In this document: one piece after another, positions 25,610 through 33,378 of the stretch
How the letters are laid out: every line of letters starts with the position of its first letter
Position numbering within the stretch: the stretch's first letter is position 1
Source: Prevotella sp.
Lineage (GTDB): Bacteria > Bacteroidota > Bacteroidia > Bacteroidales > Bacteroidaceae
Direction of reading: 5' to 3'
Length of the DNA stretch: 42,617 nucleotides
Assembly: GCA_016291085.1 (NCBI GenBank)
Contig: JAEEVW010000030.1
Coordinates: 1 to 42,617 of the forward strand
The notes under the pieces: model-generated
What the model saw: only the letters and a program-made list of their open reading frames with translations
Told to the model about the DNA's origin: nothing
Database searches by the model: none
Translations under genes and position numbers: made by a program

Positions 25610-28057
25610 ATGAGAAAAAAAACTACTTTTAGAACGCTGTTGTTGGCAGTCATCTGTCTGCTGACGAGCGTACAGGTGAAGGCACAGTATTCTGGTGAGG
25701 TTTCGCAGTATCCCACTACTGACTACTCTGCTTCTAATTTCGAGTTTCCGTTGTCGGGAGTGGCAGCTGCCCTGGATACCGATGCAGAGACACTCGCAGC
25801 TGCAATTACGGCCTACATTACTGCCGAGACTCCCGATCCCATCCTATTCTATTCCGTTGTCGACGGTGCCGACCAGCCCTGGGATGCTGCCACCGAGGCC
25901 GAGAACCACGGTTTCTGGATGGACACTACTGGTAATCCAGTAGGCTGGGGCGACAATGCCCGTTTCTATGCAAGCCCACGTGTGGATACCGACAACGACG
26001 TCTTCGCTTTCTATTGCGGTCAGATGCCTGGCACCATGCAGGCTGGCGACGTTGCTACTGCTACCCTGAAGCTGAAGTTCAACGGCAAGGAGGCTACCTT
26101 CGCCCTGACACTCAATGTTATTGCCAAGCCCACCTTCGACGTGCCTGAGCCCATGCTCATAGAAAAGCAGCTAACCATTGTCGGCGAGCAGGAGAAGGTG
26201 GTTGAGCAGTTCCCGCGTGGCGGCTACGACAGCGATGCCGTTGAGGTTGACATCCAGGAAGCACTCGCGCTGCTGGGCATTACCAACAAGGAAGGTATGG
26301 CCGAGAATATCGGTAAAGTGCTTTACACAACCTGGTACAACAGCGGTGACGTTGAGCAGGGTGGTGGCATGAAGAAGGACTCGCTTACCAACGTGCCTAC
26401 TGCCGGAGGCCACGGTTTCTGGTTCCGTCCCGTTGACAACGCCCAGGGCGAGAAGGACGGTGAGGTGGCTGCTGCTGGTTGGGGCGATGTCGACCGCTTC
26501 TTCATAGAGAATTTCACCTACAATGCAGAGAACGGACTGCTGACCGCTTACTTAGGCCAGTACCCTGGCTCGTGCAAGGAGAACGAGACTTATTTCGCAT
26601 ACGTGTACATTATTTATGGTGAGAAGGCATACCGCATCAAGTACACCCTGAAACTGGGCGAGAAGGAGGCTGGCAACGGTCTGGCCGACTATACCAAGGT
26701 GGGCGAGGGTGCCGCTACCGTTGAGCAGTCGCCCACCGACGACTTCTCCACGTCGCAGGTAAACATCGACGTTGAAGCCATTGCTGCCGCACTGGGCTGC
26801 GAGGTGAGCGCACTGGGTGTCTACGTACTCGACGATAAGGACAACTTCGGAGGATCTACCGCCAACAACGGCGGCTGGTGGCTGAACGACGCCGGCACTG
26901 TCGTGGCATGGGGCGCTGGCTCCGTCTTCTTCATCGAACCGCCTACTGCCAACGACTGGAGCGTGGTCAACGTGGGACAGTACCCCAATACGCTGACTGT
27001 GGGCGACGAGGTGAGCGCAACGCTGAACTTCGTCAACGGCACCAACTACTATCCATACACCATCACGCTGAAGATTGTGAATGCACAGACCCAGGAGCAG
27101 AACTTCGAGAACGTGGCCACACGCACCTTCGTCCTGCAGAGCCTGGTCGACAACAGCTATACGCCCATGGACCTCGTGACCATTGCTGCCGAGGACATCG
27201 AGGCTGCCATCGGCACCACCTCACCCGTGTTCTACGGACTGGCTCCCGACTCACTCGCCGCACAGACTGGCGAAGTCTACTCGAAGAAATGGAGCTGCGA
27301 CCCGAAGCCCGGTTTCTGGCTGGCCAAGGACGGACGCGTGTCGAAGTGGGGCGGCGAGTCACCTGTGGGCATCTGCTGGGTCGACAACAGCATTCTTCGC
27401 TTCTTCCAGTATCCCAATGCCAACAGCGTGGGCGATACCTTCACCACACAGCTCTTCCTGGTCAACGAGGAGACCAACAAGATGATCACCATCAACGTCA
27501 GCCTCTCATTCGTAGAGACCCTGGAACAGAAGGAAGTCGTGGGTCAGGAGAATCTCTTGCTCCCCGTCACTGTCGATGGCAAGGACATCGAGATCGACCT
27601 GTCGAAGGCTGCCGAGGCACTTGGCGTTACTGTCGCCGACCTGCTCAGTTCAGAGAACTACTACCTGCGCGGTATGAAGAACGGTGTCTATGGCGAGGCT
27701 GCTAACGCCGAGAACGGCCTGGCATTCTCTGCCGACGGCGGCTTCGATGCTTACGGCAGCATCTACTTCTCAATAGCCAAGAGTGGCGACAAGGCGGTGC
27801 TCAACATTGGCAGCAACGATGAGGTGGCAGCCGACTACAGCGTCGACGGACAGTTCTGCTTCGAGATTGGCAACAAGCAGTATGTCTACTACGTCAAGTT
27901 CCTGTCTGAGGCTTTGTATCAGGATCTCGTGCAGGGTATCAGCAGCGTAAAGGCCGCAATCAACGACGGTAACATCTACGACCTGCAGGGTCGCCAGGTA
28001 AAGGCCGCCAAGAAGGGCCTCTACATCCAAAATGGCCACAAGGTTGTGATTAAGTAA
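25610..28057 (+). CDS. Secreted protein of about five tandem DUF4859-like modules
   Basis: The 815-aa protein has a Sec signal peptide (1-26, ending VKAQ). Five modules of about 130-190 residues follow, each with a glycine/aromatic core and a late beta hairpin: HGFWMDTTGNPVGWGD with GQMPGTMQAGD; GHGFWF with GQYPGSCKENE; NGGWWLNDAGTVVAWG with GQYPNTLTVGDE; KPGFWLAKDGRVSKWGG with QYPNANSVGD; and a divergent LAFSADGGFDAYG. Boundaries are near residues 172, 362, 492, 641 and 766. The W-G / GQYP pattern matches the DUF4859 module at the end of the protein at 31165-33357. The tail NIYDLQGRQVKAAKKGLYIQ resembles Bacteroidales C-terminal sorting or anchor tails. The coding sequence strongly prefers C/G-ending codons (CTG, GCC, GAC, AAG), suggesting high expression. 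No catalytic motif is visible, so a binding or structural role seems likely. It is transcribed alone, divergent from the SusC/D operon. Confidence 0.75.
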   Translation: MRKKTTFRTLLLAVICLLTSVQVKAQYSGEVSQYPTTDYSASNFEFPLSGVAAALDTDAETLAAAITAYITAETPDPILFYSVVDGADQPWDAATEAENHGFWMDTTGNPVGWGDNARFYASPRVDTDNDVFAFYCGQMPGTMQAGDVATATLKLKFNGKEATFALTLNVIAKPTFDVPEPMLIEKQLTIVGEQEKVVEQFPRGGYDSDAVEVDIQEALALLGITNKEGMAENIGKVLYTTWYNSGDVEQGGGMKKDSLTNVPTAGGHGFWFRPVDNAQGEKDGEVAAAGWGDVDRFFIENFTYNAENGLLTAYLGQYPGSCKENETYFAYVYIIYGEKAYRIKYTLKLGEKEAGNGLADYTKVGEGAATVEQSPTDDFSTSQVNIDVEAIAAALGCEVSALGVYVLDDKDNFGGSTANNGGWWLNDAGTVVAWGAGSVFFIEPPTANDWSVVNVGQYPNTLTVGDEVSATLNFVNGTNYYPYTITLKIVNAQTQEQNFENVATRTFVLQSLVDNSYTPMDLVTIAAEDIEAAIGTTSPVFYGLAPDSLAAQTGEVYSKKWSCDPKPGFWLAKDGRVSKWGGESPVGICWVDNSILRFFQYPNANSVGDTFTTQLFLVNEETNKMITINVSLSFVETLEQKEVVGQENLLLPVTVDGKDIEIDLSKAAEALGVTVADLLSSENYYLRGMKNGVYGEAANAENGLAFSADGGFDAYGSIYFSIAKSGDKAVLNIGSNDEVAADYSVDGQFCFEIGNKQYVYYVKFLSEALYQDLVQGISSVKAAINDGNIYDLQGRQVKAAKKGLYIQNGHKVVIK

Positions 28058-28076
28058 GCAACAAGCATACCAAAGA

Positions 28077-28111
28077 AAACGGAGACAGCCATGCGACTGT
28101 CTCCGTTTTTT
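28077..28111 (+). terminator. Rho-independent terminator of the DUF4859-repeat gene
   Basis: A perfect 12-bp stem, AAACGGAGACAG / CTGTCTCCGTTT, with an 8-nt loop is followed by more T residues, 19 bp after the stop codon. Confidence 0.92.
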
Positions 28112-28216
28112 GTACCGTTCAGTTTCATAAGCAATGTGGCAGGAATCTGGTACGTGACACAACCGACTGGTTCCATATTCCTGACGGCCTGCATCATGTT
28201 TGTTATGTGTGTTTTA

Positions 28217-28358
28217 TGTGGTCATTTGGTCATTTGGTCATTTTCGATTTCGGAAACGCGGTCATTGCTCACTATATATAAATATAGAATATTTATATTA
28301 TAGTGGCGGTTTTGACAGCATCCGTTTTCGATTTTGACAAATGACCAAATGACCGCAC
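28217..28358. repeat. 142-bp imperfect palindromic element with nested AT-rich dyad
   Basis: The outer left arm (28217-28259) has GGTCATTT repeated twice and a third GGTCATTT-like copy, then TCGATTTCGG. The right arm (28322-28358) is its imperfect reverse complement (CGTTTTCGATTTTGAC, AAATGACCAAATGACC). At the centre, CACTATATATAAATAT (28270-28285) pairs with ATATTTATATTATAGTG (28289-28305) around an AGA loop. There is no coding content. It may be a miniature inverted-repeat element, a structured RNA or a protein-binding palindrome. Confidence 0.75.
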
Positions 28359-28378
28359 AAGTGTCAATCATCCAGCTA

Positions 28379-28427
28379 AGATATGCCATCTGAGGATGCC
28401 AGATGGCATATCTGGCACCCTCAGATC
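28379..28427 (-). promoter_or_regulatory. Two overlapping, mutually exclusive hairpins after the GH43 gene
   Basis: Stem A is perfect: AGATATGCCATCTG (28379-28392) with CAGATGGCATATCT (28400-28413). Stem B uses ATCTGAGGATGCCAGAT (28388-28404) with ATCTGGCACCCTCAGAT (28410-28426). B has one A-C mismatch in a plus-strand RNA but a G-U wobble in a minus-strand RNA, so it favours the transcript leaving the GH43 operon. There is no U tract, so it is not a standard terminator. Confidence 0.65.
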
Positions 28428-28445
28428 TATGATTTTGTCCGTATG

Positions 28446-31136
28446 TTACTGATAGATGATGAAGTCGGTGAGTGTTGCCCACGAGCGGTTGTTGCTGTAG
28501 GTGGTCTGATAGACGGCGACGCCGACGGTGGGCGTTGTCAGCTCTATGGGCGAGCCGGGCATGTTCTGCCACTGCTTTCCGTCGCGGCTGGTGCGGGCAA
28601 AGAGCTGGTTGCCGCGCCGCTCGAACTGCAGCAGGGGGTCAAAGTCATAACCCTTGTAGTTGGGGAACTGCGGACGGCCATGGGGGCTGAGCACGGTGAA
28701 CATGTTGCCGCAGTTGTAGAGCGGGAAGGCTCCCAGCTGGTAATAGGTGTCGCCGTTGGCTATCAGCAGGCCGCCTTCGTTGTACCCCTTGACACTGTGG
28801 TCCTGGAGTCCCTCCATATCGCTGACACGCACCATCGCGACAAAGTCGCCAGTAAGCTCTCTAACTAATTGTGCGCCGTTCGATAGCGGGGCGGCGTTGA
28901 AGTCGGCAGTGGTGGCGCTGAGCCTATAACTCGGGGACACTCCGCTGACGGCTTTCATTGTCGGCGAGAGGGTGAAACGGCTGTCGGGGTCGCTCTCATC
29001 GAAGTCATCATCGCCTAATGAAGATTGAAGATTGGAGATTGAAGATTGAGAGTAGAGGGCGGCTACTTCCTCGGCTGTGGTGGCCGTGGGCGATATGCTG
29101 AGACTGCTGATGTAGCCTTTGAAGAAGTTGGTACCAGCGGCATCGGCGCCGATGGTTAGCTGTCCCTCGGGACGTATCATCAGGAAGTTATTCTGCTCGT
29201 GTAGCAGACGGCCGTCAAGGTAAACACGCTCCATCCATCCGTCGAAGGTCACCAGCCAGTGGTGCCACTGCCCGACGGCGCTACTGACGGCATCGGGGGC
29301 GCCGTAGCTCTCAAACGACCCGTTGTGGTTCACCAGTCCTGCCTGAGGGTCGCTGCCTAAGCGCAGCTCGGTAGTGGCAAGGTCGGCACGCGATGATGAC
29401 AGCGACGCAACGGTCTGCACGGCACCGCCCTCTGTCTGCAACAGCCAGACACTGATGGTATAGGGGCTGTTGTAACGGTACTCGGTGGGTAAGGGAGAGG
29501 CGACCGTCAGCGACTGCGACCCGTTGAAGAACAGTGCCCAACGACCATCTTTGATACGGGCACGCAGAGACTTGTTGGCGTGCATACCGGCAACCTCAGT
29601 GACATCGAACGGTGCCGTACGGCCTTGAGCCAGGTGGCTGACATCAAACGACAGGGTGCTGCCAGTCCTGTCGGCGGCCTCCACGTCCTTACGGTGCATG
29701 CCCGGATACCCATCATTGCTCTCTACGCTGACGTCGGGCAGCAGGGGGGCTTTCTGCCAAATCTTGACGTTCCAAATGGCAGGTATATGACCGTTTTTCT
29801 GAGTATCGGTGATGGTAATGCGCAGATAGCGGGCCTTGGTCTTTCCCTTGTCAATCATTGGCGAACCCTGCATGGTATTGGCTGTGCGGTCGGCAAAGAG
29901 CGTCCACTGACGGCCGTCGACAGAGGTCTCTATCTTGTACTGATAGAAGAATGTGGCGTACTCAAACTGTGTCCACACCTCCGTGAACTTCTGCACACGT
30001 CCGAGGTCTATCTGCAGCCACTCGTCATGATGCTTGCCGATTGCCCAGTTGGTGCCATCAGCCTTCCACAACGTGGCGTTGTTGTCATCCACCGCATATT
30101 CGGGCTTGAACCAATCGTCGTAGTAGGAGGAGGCAGTCACCTTCGCGCCAAAGGCGAGGTTTTTGGAAGTGAAGAGTGAAGAGTGAAGAGTGAAGAATTT
30201 GCTTCCGCCGTGCGTAGGCTGAATGGGCAGGATATTTCCGTCGCCATCGAACTTCATTTCATCGATACACACCTGACGGTTGAAACCGTGCACGCTTCTG
30301 GGCAGGTTGTGGCGATGGTAGACCATGTAGTAACGACCATTCTCCTCAAGAATACTATGGTGGCCAGGACCGTGAACCGTCTGGTCGGCATTGGTCTCAA
30401 GGATGCAGCCCTTATACTCGAAGGGACCCATGGGGCCTACGGTCGACGTGGCATACTGTACGCGGTATGTGTGGTCGTGACATGAGCCCGATGAGTAAGT
30501 GAAATAGTAAGTGTTGCCACGCTTAAACACAAAGGGTGCTTCGAAGATGTCCTTCAGCTCAGTGTTGGGAATGAGACGCTTTTCGCCAAGACTGGTGCCG
30601 TTGATTTTCGTCACACCGCAGCCGAAGCCTTTGTAGATGCCCCAGGTGCAAAAGTACAGGTACTCCTGACCATCATCGTCGCGGAACAGCTGCGGATCGA
30701 GCGTGATGACATTGTGTACGAAGCGGTCGGGAACCAGCACGGCATCGTCGGCCCCCAGGCAGTTGCGCCACGGGCCTACAGGCGACTTGCTCTCACCTAC
30801 AAGGACCTCACAGGGACGGCAGTAGTAGTAGCGATAGCTGCCATCGGGCTGCTGAACTACGTCGGGAGCCCACACCACCTCGGTGGTGGGCCAGTTCATA
30901 ACGATGTTCTTCCAGTTTACAAAGTCCTTGCTCACCCACACCTGTGCCGGACCGTAGCCGTTGCCGGTACCGTCGGTGGTGGCATACAGGTAATAGGTAT
31001 CGCCAAACTTACGGATAGTGGGGTCGGCAAAGTAGCCCGGAATGAAGGGATTGGCAGCGCCAGGCGAGTTCCATGACTGCGCGTCAGCGGCCACTGCCGA
31101 TACCGACAACAATAGAACTGTAAGAAGTCTGTTCAT
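28446..31136 (-). CDS. Multidomain GH43 glycoside hydrolase with F5/8C (CBM32-like) and LamG-like modules
   Basis: The 896-aa protein has a signal peptide (1-20, ending ADAQ). The GH43 propeller spans about 28-310 with all three catalytic residues: general base Asp38 (YFADPT), pKa modulator Asp147 (ITLDPQLF) and general acid Glu199 (FEAPFVF). HGPGHHSI supports the family. An F5/8 type C module (about 325-470: ASSYYDDWFKPEYAVDDNNATLWKA, LQIDLGRVQKFTEVW) and a LamG/concanavalin-like domain (about 520-690: GQWHHWLVTFDGWMERVYLDG) follow. A C-terminal beta-sandwich of DUF1349 type (about 715-896) is last. Both linkers, at about residues 314-323 and 696-706, are heptanucleotide repeats. Family members act mostly on arabinose- or xylose-containing glycans, some on beta-1,3-galactan; specificity is not readable here. 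It is the last gene of its operon. Confidence 0.93.
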   Translation of the reverse strand: MNRLLTVLLLSVSAVAADAQSWNSPGAANPFIPGYFADPTIRKFGDTYYLYATTDGTGNGYGPAQVWVSKDFVNWKNIVMNWPTTEVVWAPDVVQQPDGSYRYYYCRPCEVLVGESKSPVGPWRNCLGADDAVLVPDRFVHNVITLDPQLFRDDDGQEYLYFCTWGIYKGFGCGVTKINGTSLGEKRLIPNTELKDIFEAPFVFKRGNTYYFTYSSGSCHDHTYRVQYATSTVGPMGPFEYKGCILETNADQTVHGPGHHSILEENGRYYMVYHRHNLPRSVHGFNRQVCIDEMKFDGDGNILPIQPTHGGSKFFTLHSSLFTSKNLAFGAKVTASSYYDDWFKPEYAVDDNNATLWKADGTNWAIGKHHDEWLQIDLGRVQKFTEVWTQFEYATFFYQYKIETSVDGRQWTLFADRTANTMQGSPMIDKGKTKARYLRITITDTQKNGHIPAIWNVKIWQKAPLLPDVSVESNDGYPGMHRKDVEAADRTGSTLSFDVSHLAQGRTAPFDVTEVAGMHANKSLRARIKDGRWALFFNGSQSLTVASPLPTEYRYNSPYTISVWLLQTEGGAVQTVASLSSSRADLATTELRLGSDPQAGLVNHNGSFESYGAPDAVSSAVGQWHHWLVTFDGWMERVYLDGRLLHEQNNFLMIRPEGQLTIGADAAGTNFFKGYISSLSISPTATTAEEVAALYSQSSISNLQSSLGDDDFDESDPDSRFTLSPTMKAVSGVSPSYRLSATTADFNAAPLSNGAQLVRELTGDFVAMVRVSDMEGLQDHSVKGYNEGGLLIANGDTYYQLGAFPLYNCGNMFTVLSPHGRPQFPNYKGYDFDPLLQFERRGNQLFARTSRDGKQWQNMPGSPIELTTPTVGVAVYQTTYSNNRSWATLTDFIIYQ
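29017..29051 (-). repeat. ATTGAAG-type heptanucleotide repeat in a GH43 linker
   Basis: Units AATGAAG, ATTGAAG, ATTGGAG, ATTGAAG and ATTGAGA encode QSSISNLQSSL between the LamG-like and C-terminal modules. This is the same peptide as in the SusC signal peptide at 20259-20293. Confidence 0.93.
30169..30196 (-). repeat. (GTGAAGA)4 repeat in a GH43 linker
   Basis: Four perfect units encode FFTLHSSLFTS between the GH43 catalytic domain and the F5/8C module. The unit and copy number match the two lipoprotein signal-peptide tracts. Confidence 0.95.
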
Positions 31137-31164
31137 ATCACTTCACAAAAACTTTGAACTTCTC

Positions 31165-33357
31165 TCACTTAATCACAACTTTCTGTCCGTTCATTATATA
31201 AAGGCCTCTCTTCGTCGGCTTACCACGGAGCTTCATACCGTCCACGGTATACCATGAACCAGCTTCATTGTCAATTACCCATTTTCCATTATCAATTGCA
31301 ATAACGCCAGTAGCGGGGTCGGTATAGTCGGTGCTGACGAGCGTGGCTGAGGCAGCAGAGCCGCCCACGGTGATGTTGAACACGAAGTTGGCATTGGCAT
31401 AGACGTTGCCCTTCTGACGATAGCGCAGCGTCTGACGAATGGTGTACTTGGAACCTTCGGGGCAACGGTCGGGATACTGGCCGATTGAGAAGGTGAGCAG
31501 CGAGGGATAGAACTCGGAGAACACACGACTGGCACTGTTGCCGTAGTCGGTAACCCCGCCGGTAGCTGTAAACCAGTGGCCGTAGCCGTTGGCGGTGCTG
31601 CCCTTCTGTATGAGTGTGCCGTTGGCATCAGCGGCATAGAACGATATCTTGCCGAGAGCGACGCCGCTGGCGTTCCACGTCTGCATCTTTGACGCAATGA
31701 CGGTGGGCTGCAACTGTAGGGCGGTGCCGAGGGCAGCCGCTGCACGGCCGCCAACGGTAATGGTGGTGCCACTGTAGTACTGAACATCGCGGGGGAAGGT
31801 GACGTCGTAGGTGAAGGTGATGTCGCTCACATCGCGTCCGTCGAGGATGGCAGAGGCATAGACGGTGGCTGAGGTGGCGATGTCGGTGCCCTCGAGCGAG
31901 AAACGGTAGGGCCACATGTCGTCGTTACCAATCTTCTCGTCCCAACGGTGAGTGATATAACCTGACAGGGCGGGGGTGACCACGAGCCACAAACGGCTGA
32001 CACCCTCGGGAACGGTCATCTGGTAGGACGCTGTCTTGACGCCACGTCCCTGACAGTAGACGCTGTCCTCGGAGAAGTAGCGTCGCGAGCCGTCAGCCAT
32101 CAAGGCTACATAGCCCATGCGGAAACCGCGCCAGGATGCGTTGCCATCGGTTGACACTTGATACTTGCGATTAGACACTTTCTCCCACTGTGTGTCGCCG
32201 TTGAGGAACTCGCCCGGGTCATTGTCGAGAAGTGCCGAACCAGGATTAAGACCGGTAAGGTTGGTCTTGACAACGGTGCCAGACTGTGGAACCTCCAGCG
32301 GAATGACGTTGAAGCCCGCCCCCTGTGGACAGCTGGCAAGAGCAACCTGATACTCATCGTCGTCGGTGAGCACGCAGCGGTAGTTGAAGTCGCCGATATA
32401 CGGATTGCGGTAAGGCTTGCAGGCCTCGATATCCCACGTTGCCAAACGGCTGGCATAGTCGAAGTAGAGTTTGTAGAGGTCGCGCACCGACAGATTCTTG
32501 AGCTTCATCAGCGCCTGATTGAAATCGCTGCCCTTGCCTCGCGACTGTCCGGTCATCGGGGTGTTCCATACCTGGGCAACGGTGGTCAGGTCGTTGTAGT
32601 ACTGATTGATGAAATAGTGGAACCAGTAACTCTGGTAGCGGTGCCACTCGTGGGAGTAGGCATAGTTGTGGGAGTTGCGGAACACGCCGATGCTCTGGTC
32701 GAACATCAACTCAGGGTACGACTGTGCCGCCTGCCACTGTGCCGTCTGCTCCCAGATGGCCTGCCCGTTGCCACAGGCAAGGTGGAAGCCAGTGTTGTCG
32801 GTAGAAGAGTCCTGATGGCCGCTGTGCTCGGCGTAGCACATATAGTGGAACGAGTGACCTACCTCGTGAGCCACCGAGTGACCGACGGGCTTACAGGTGG
32901 CAGAGTTCAGCCACAGGGCACTTACCTGATAGTCGTAGCCGCCGCCATAGCAGGCCCAGTCGCCAGGCTTGGAGTAGTTCATAAGAACCATCACCTTATA
33001 TTTATTGAGGTTGGAGTTGACGGGATCGACAAAGCCCAGCTTATTGATCTCCAGGTCGAAGAAGGCCTCACACTTCTGCAGCAGGTCGGGAATGTCAACA
33101 TAGTTCCAGTCGCTCTTCGACAGTTCGTGGGGTTTCTTGTTTCCGTAGTACTTGTCCCAGAAGATGATGACATTGTCACTCTCCACTGAGCGCGACTTCG
33201 ACCAGGTGTACTTATTGTCGGGGTCACTCTCCTTATAGAGCAACGAGTCGCTGGGCCAAGGGTTGCGCCACTCATTGGGAATGTACACCGTTTTCTGCGC
33301 TGCCGTCTGCAGGCAGAAAGCTGCGACAAACATAGCTAAGGTAAAAATCTTTTTCAT
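31165..33357 (-). CDS. Secreted HExxH metallopeptidase-like protein (DUF6055-like) with DUF4859 module
   Basis: The 730-aa protein has a signal peptide (1-20, ending QTAAQ). The N-terminal half has the zinc motif HEVGH (164-168) in SVAHEVGHSFHYM, then IWEQTAQWQ as the probable third-ligand helix, and DLYKLYFDYASRLATWD. Residues about 540-670 are a DUF4859 module (GYGHWFTATGGVTDYGN, FSIGQYPDRCPEGSKY). It ends with SWYTVDGMKLRGKPTKRGLY and QKVVIK, almost the same tail as the five-module protein at 25610-28057. The HEVGHSF core and flanks are closely related to those of the protein at 34814-36052. The expected role is extracellular proteolysis or glycoprotein trimming; the catalytic motif is seen, the substrate is not known. 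It lies 21 bp after the CotH gene and 28 bp before GH43. Confidence 0.82.
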   Translation of the reverse strand: MKKIFTLAMFVAAFCLQTAAQKTVYIPNEWRNPWPSDSLLYKESDPDNKYTWSKSRSVESDNVIIFWDKYYGNKKPHELSKSDWNYVDIPDLLQKCEAFFDLEINKLGFVDPVNSNLNKYKVMVLMNYSKPGDWACYGGGYDYQVSALWLNSATCKPVGHSVAHEVGHSFHYMCYAEHSGHQDSSTDNTGFHLACGNGQAIWEQTAQWQAAQSYPELMFDQSIGVFRNSHNYAYSHEWHRYQSYWFHYFINQYYNDLTTVAQVWNTPMTGQSRGKGSDFNQALMKLKNLSVRDLYKLYFDYASRLATWDIEACKPYRNPYIGDFNYRCVLTDDDEYQVALASCPQGAGFNVIPLEVPQSGTVVKTNLTGLNPGSALLDNDPGEFLNGDTQWEKVSNRKYQVSTDGNASWRGFRMGYVALMADGSRRYFSEDSVYCQGRGVKTASYQMTVPEGVSRLWLVVTPALSGYITHRWDEKIGNDDMWPYRFSLEGTDIATSATVYASAILDGRDVSDITFTYDVTFPRDVQYYSGTTITVGGRAAAALGTALQLQPTVIASKMQTWNASGVALGKISFYAADANGTLIQKGSTANGYGHWFTATGGVTDYGNSASRVFSEFYPSLLTFSIGQYPDRCPEGSKYTIRQTLRYRQKGNVYANANFVFNITVGGSAASATLVSTDYTDPATGVIAIDNGKWVIDNEAGSWYTVDGMKLRGKPTKRGLYIMNGQKVVIK

Positions 33358-33378
33358 TGCTATTCTTTTGTTATTGAG

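Larger units (their letters stand above)
28058..28445. other. Convergent intergenic region rich in dyad symmetry, no gene
   Basis: The 388-bp gap between convergent genes contains a plus-strand terminator (28077-28111), about 100 bp with nothing recognizable, a 142-bp palindromic element (28217-28358) and alternative hairpins (28379-28427). Short open frames crossing it have no plausible protein features. Confidence 0.7.

Noticed and set aside
28217..28427. tRNA or other standard RNA gene in the palindromic region
   Set aside because: No cloverleaf, T-loop or CCA-type pattern; the symmetry is simple nested dyads.
28222..28572. A 116-codon minus-strand open frame upstream of 28572
   Set aside because: It overlaps the real GH43 3' end out of frame and runs through the palindromic element; no protein features.
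32158..33189. A 343-codon plus-strand open frame
   Set aside because: It is antisense to the metallopeptidase-like gene, whose HEVGH motif, signal peptide and DUF4859 module show which strand is real.
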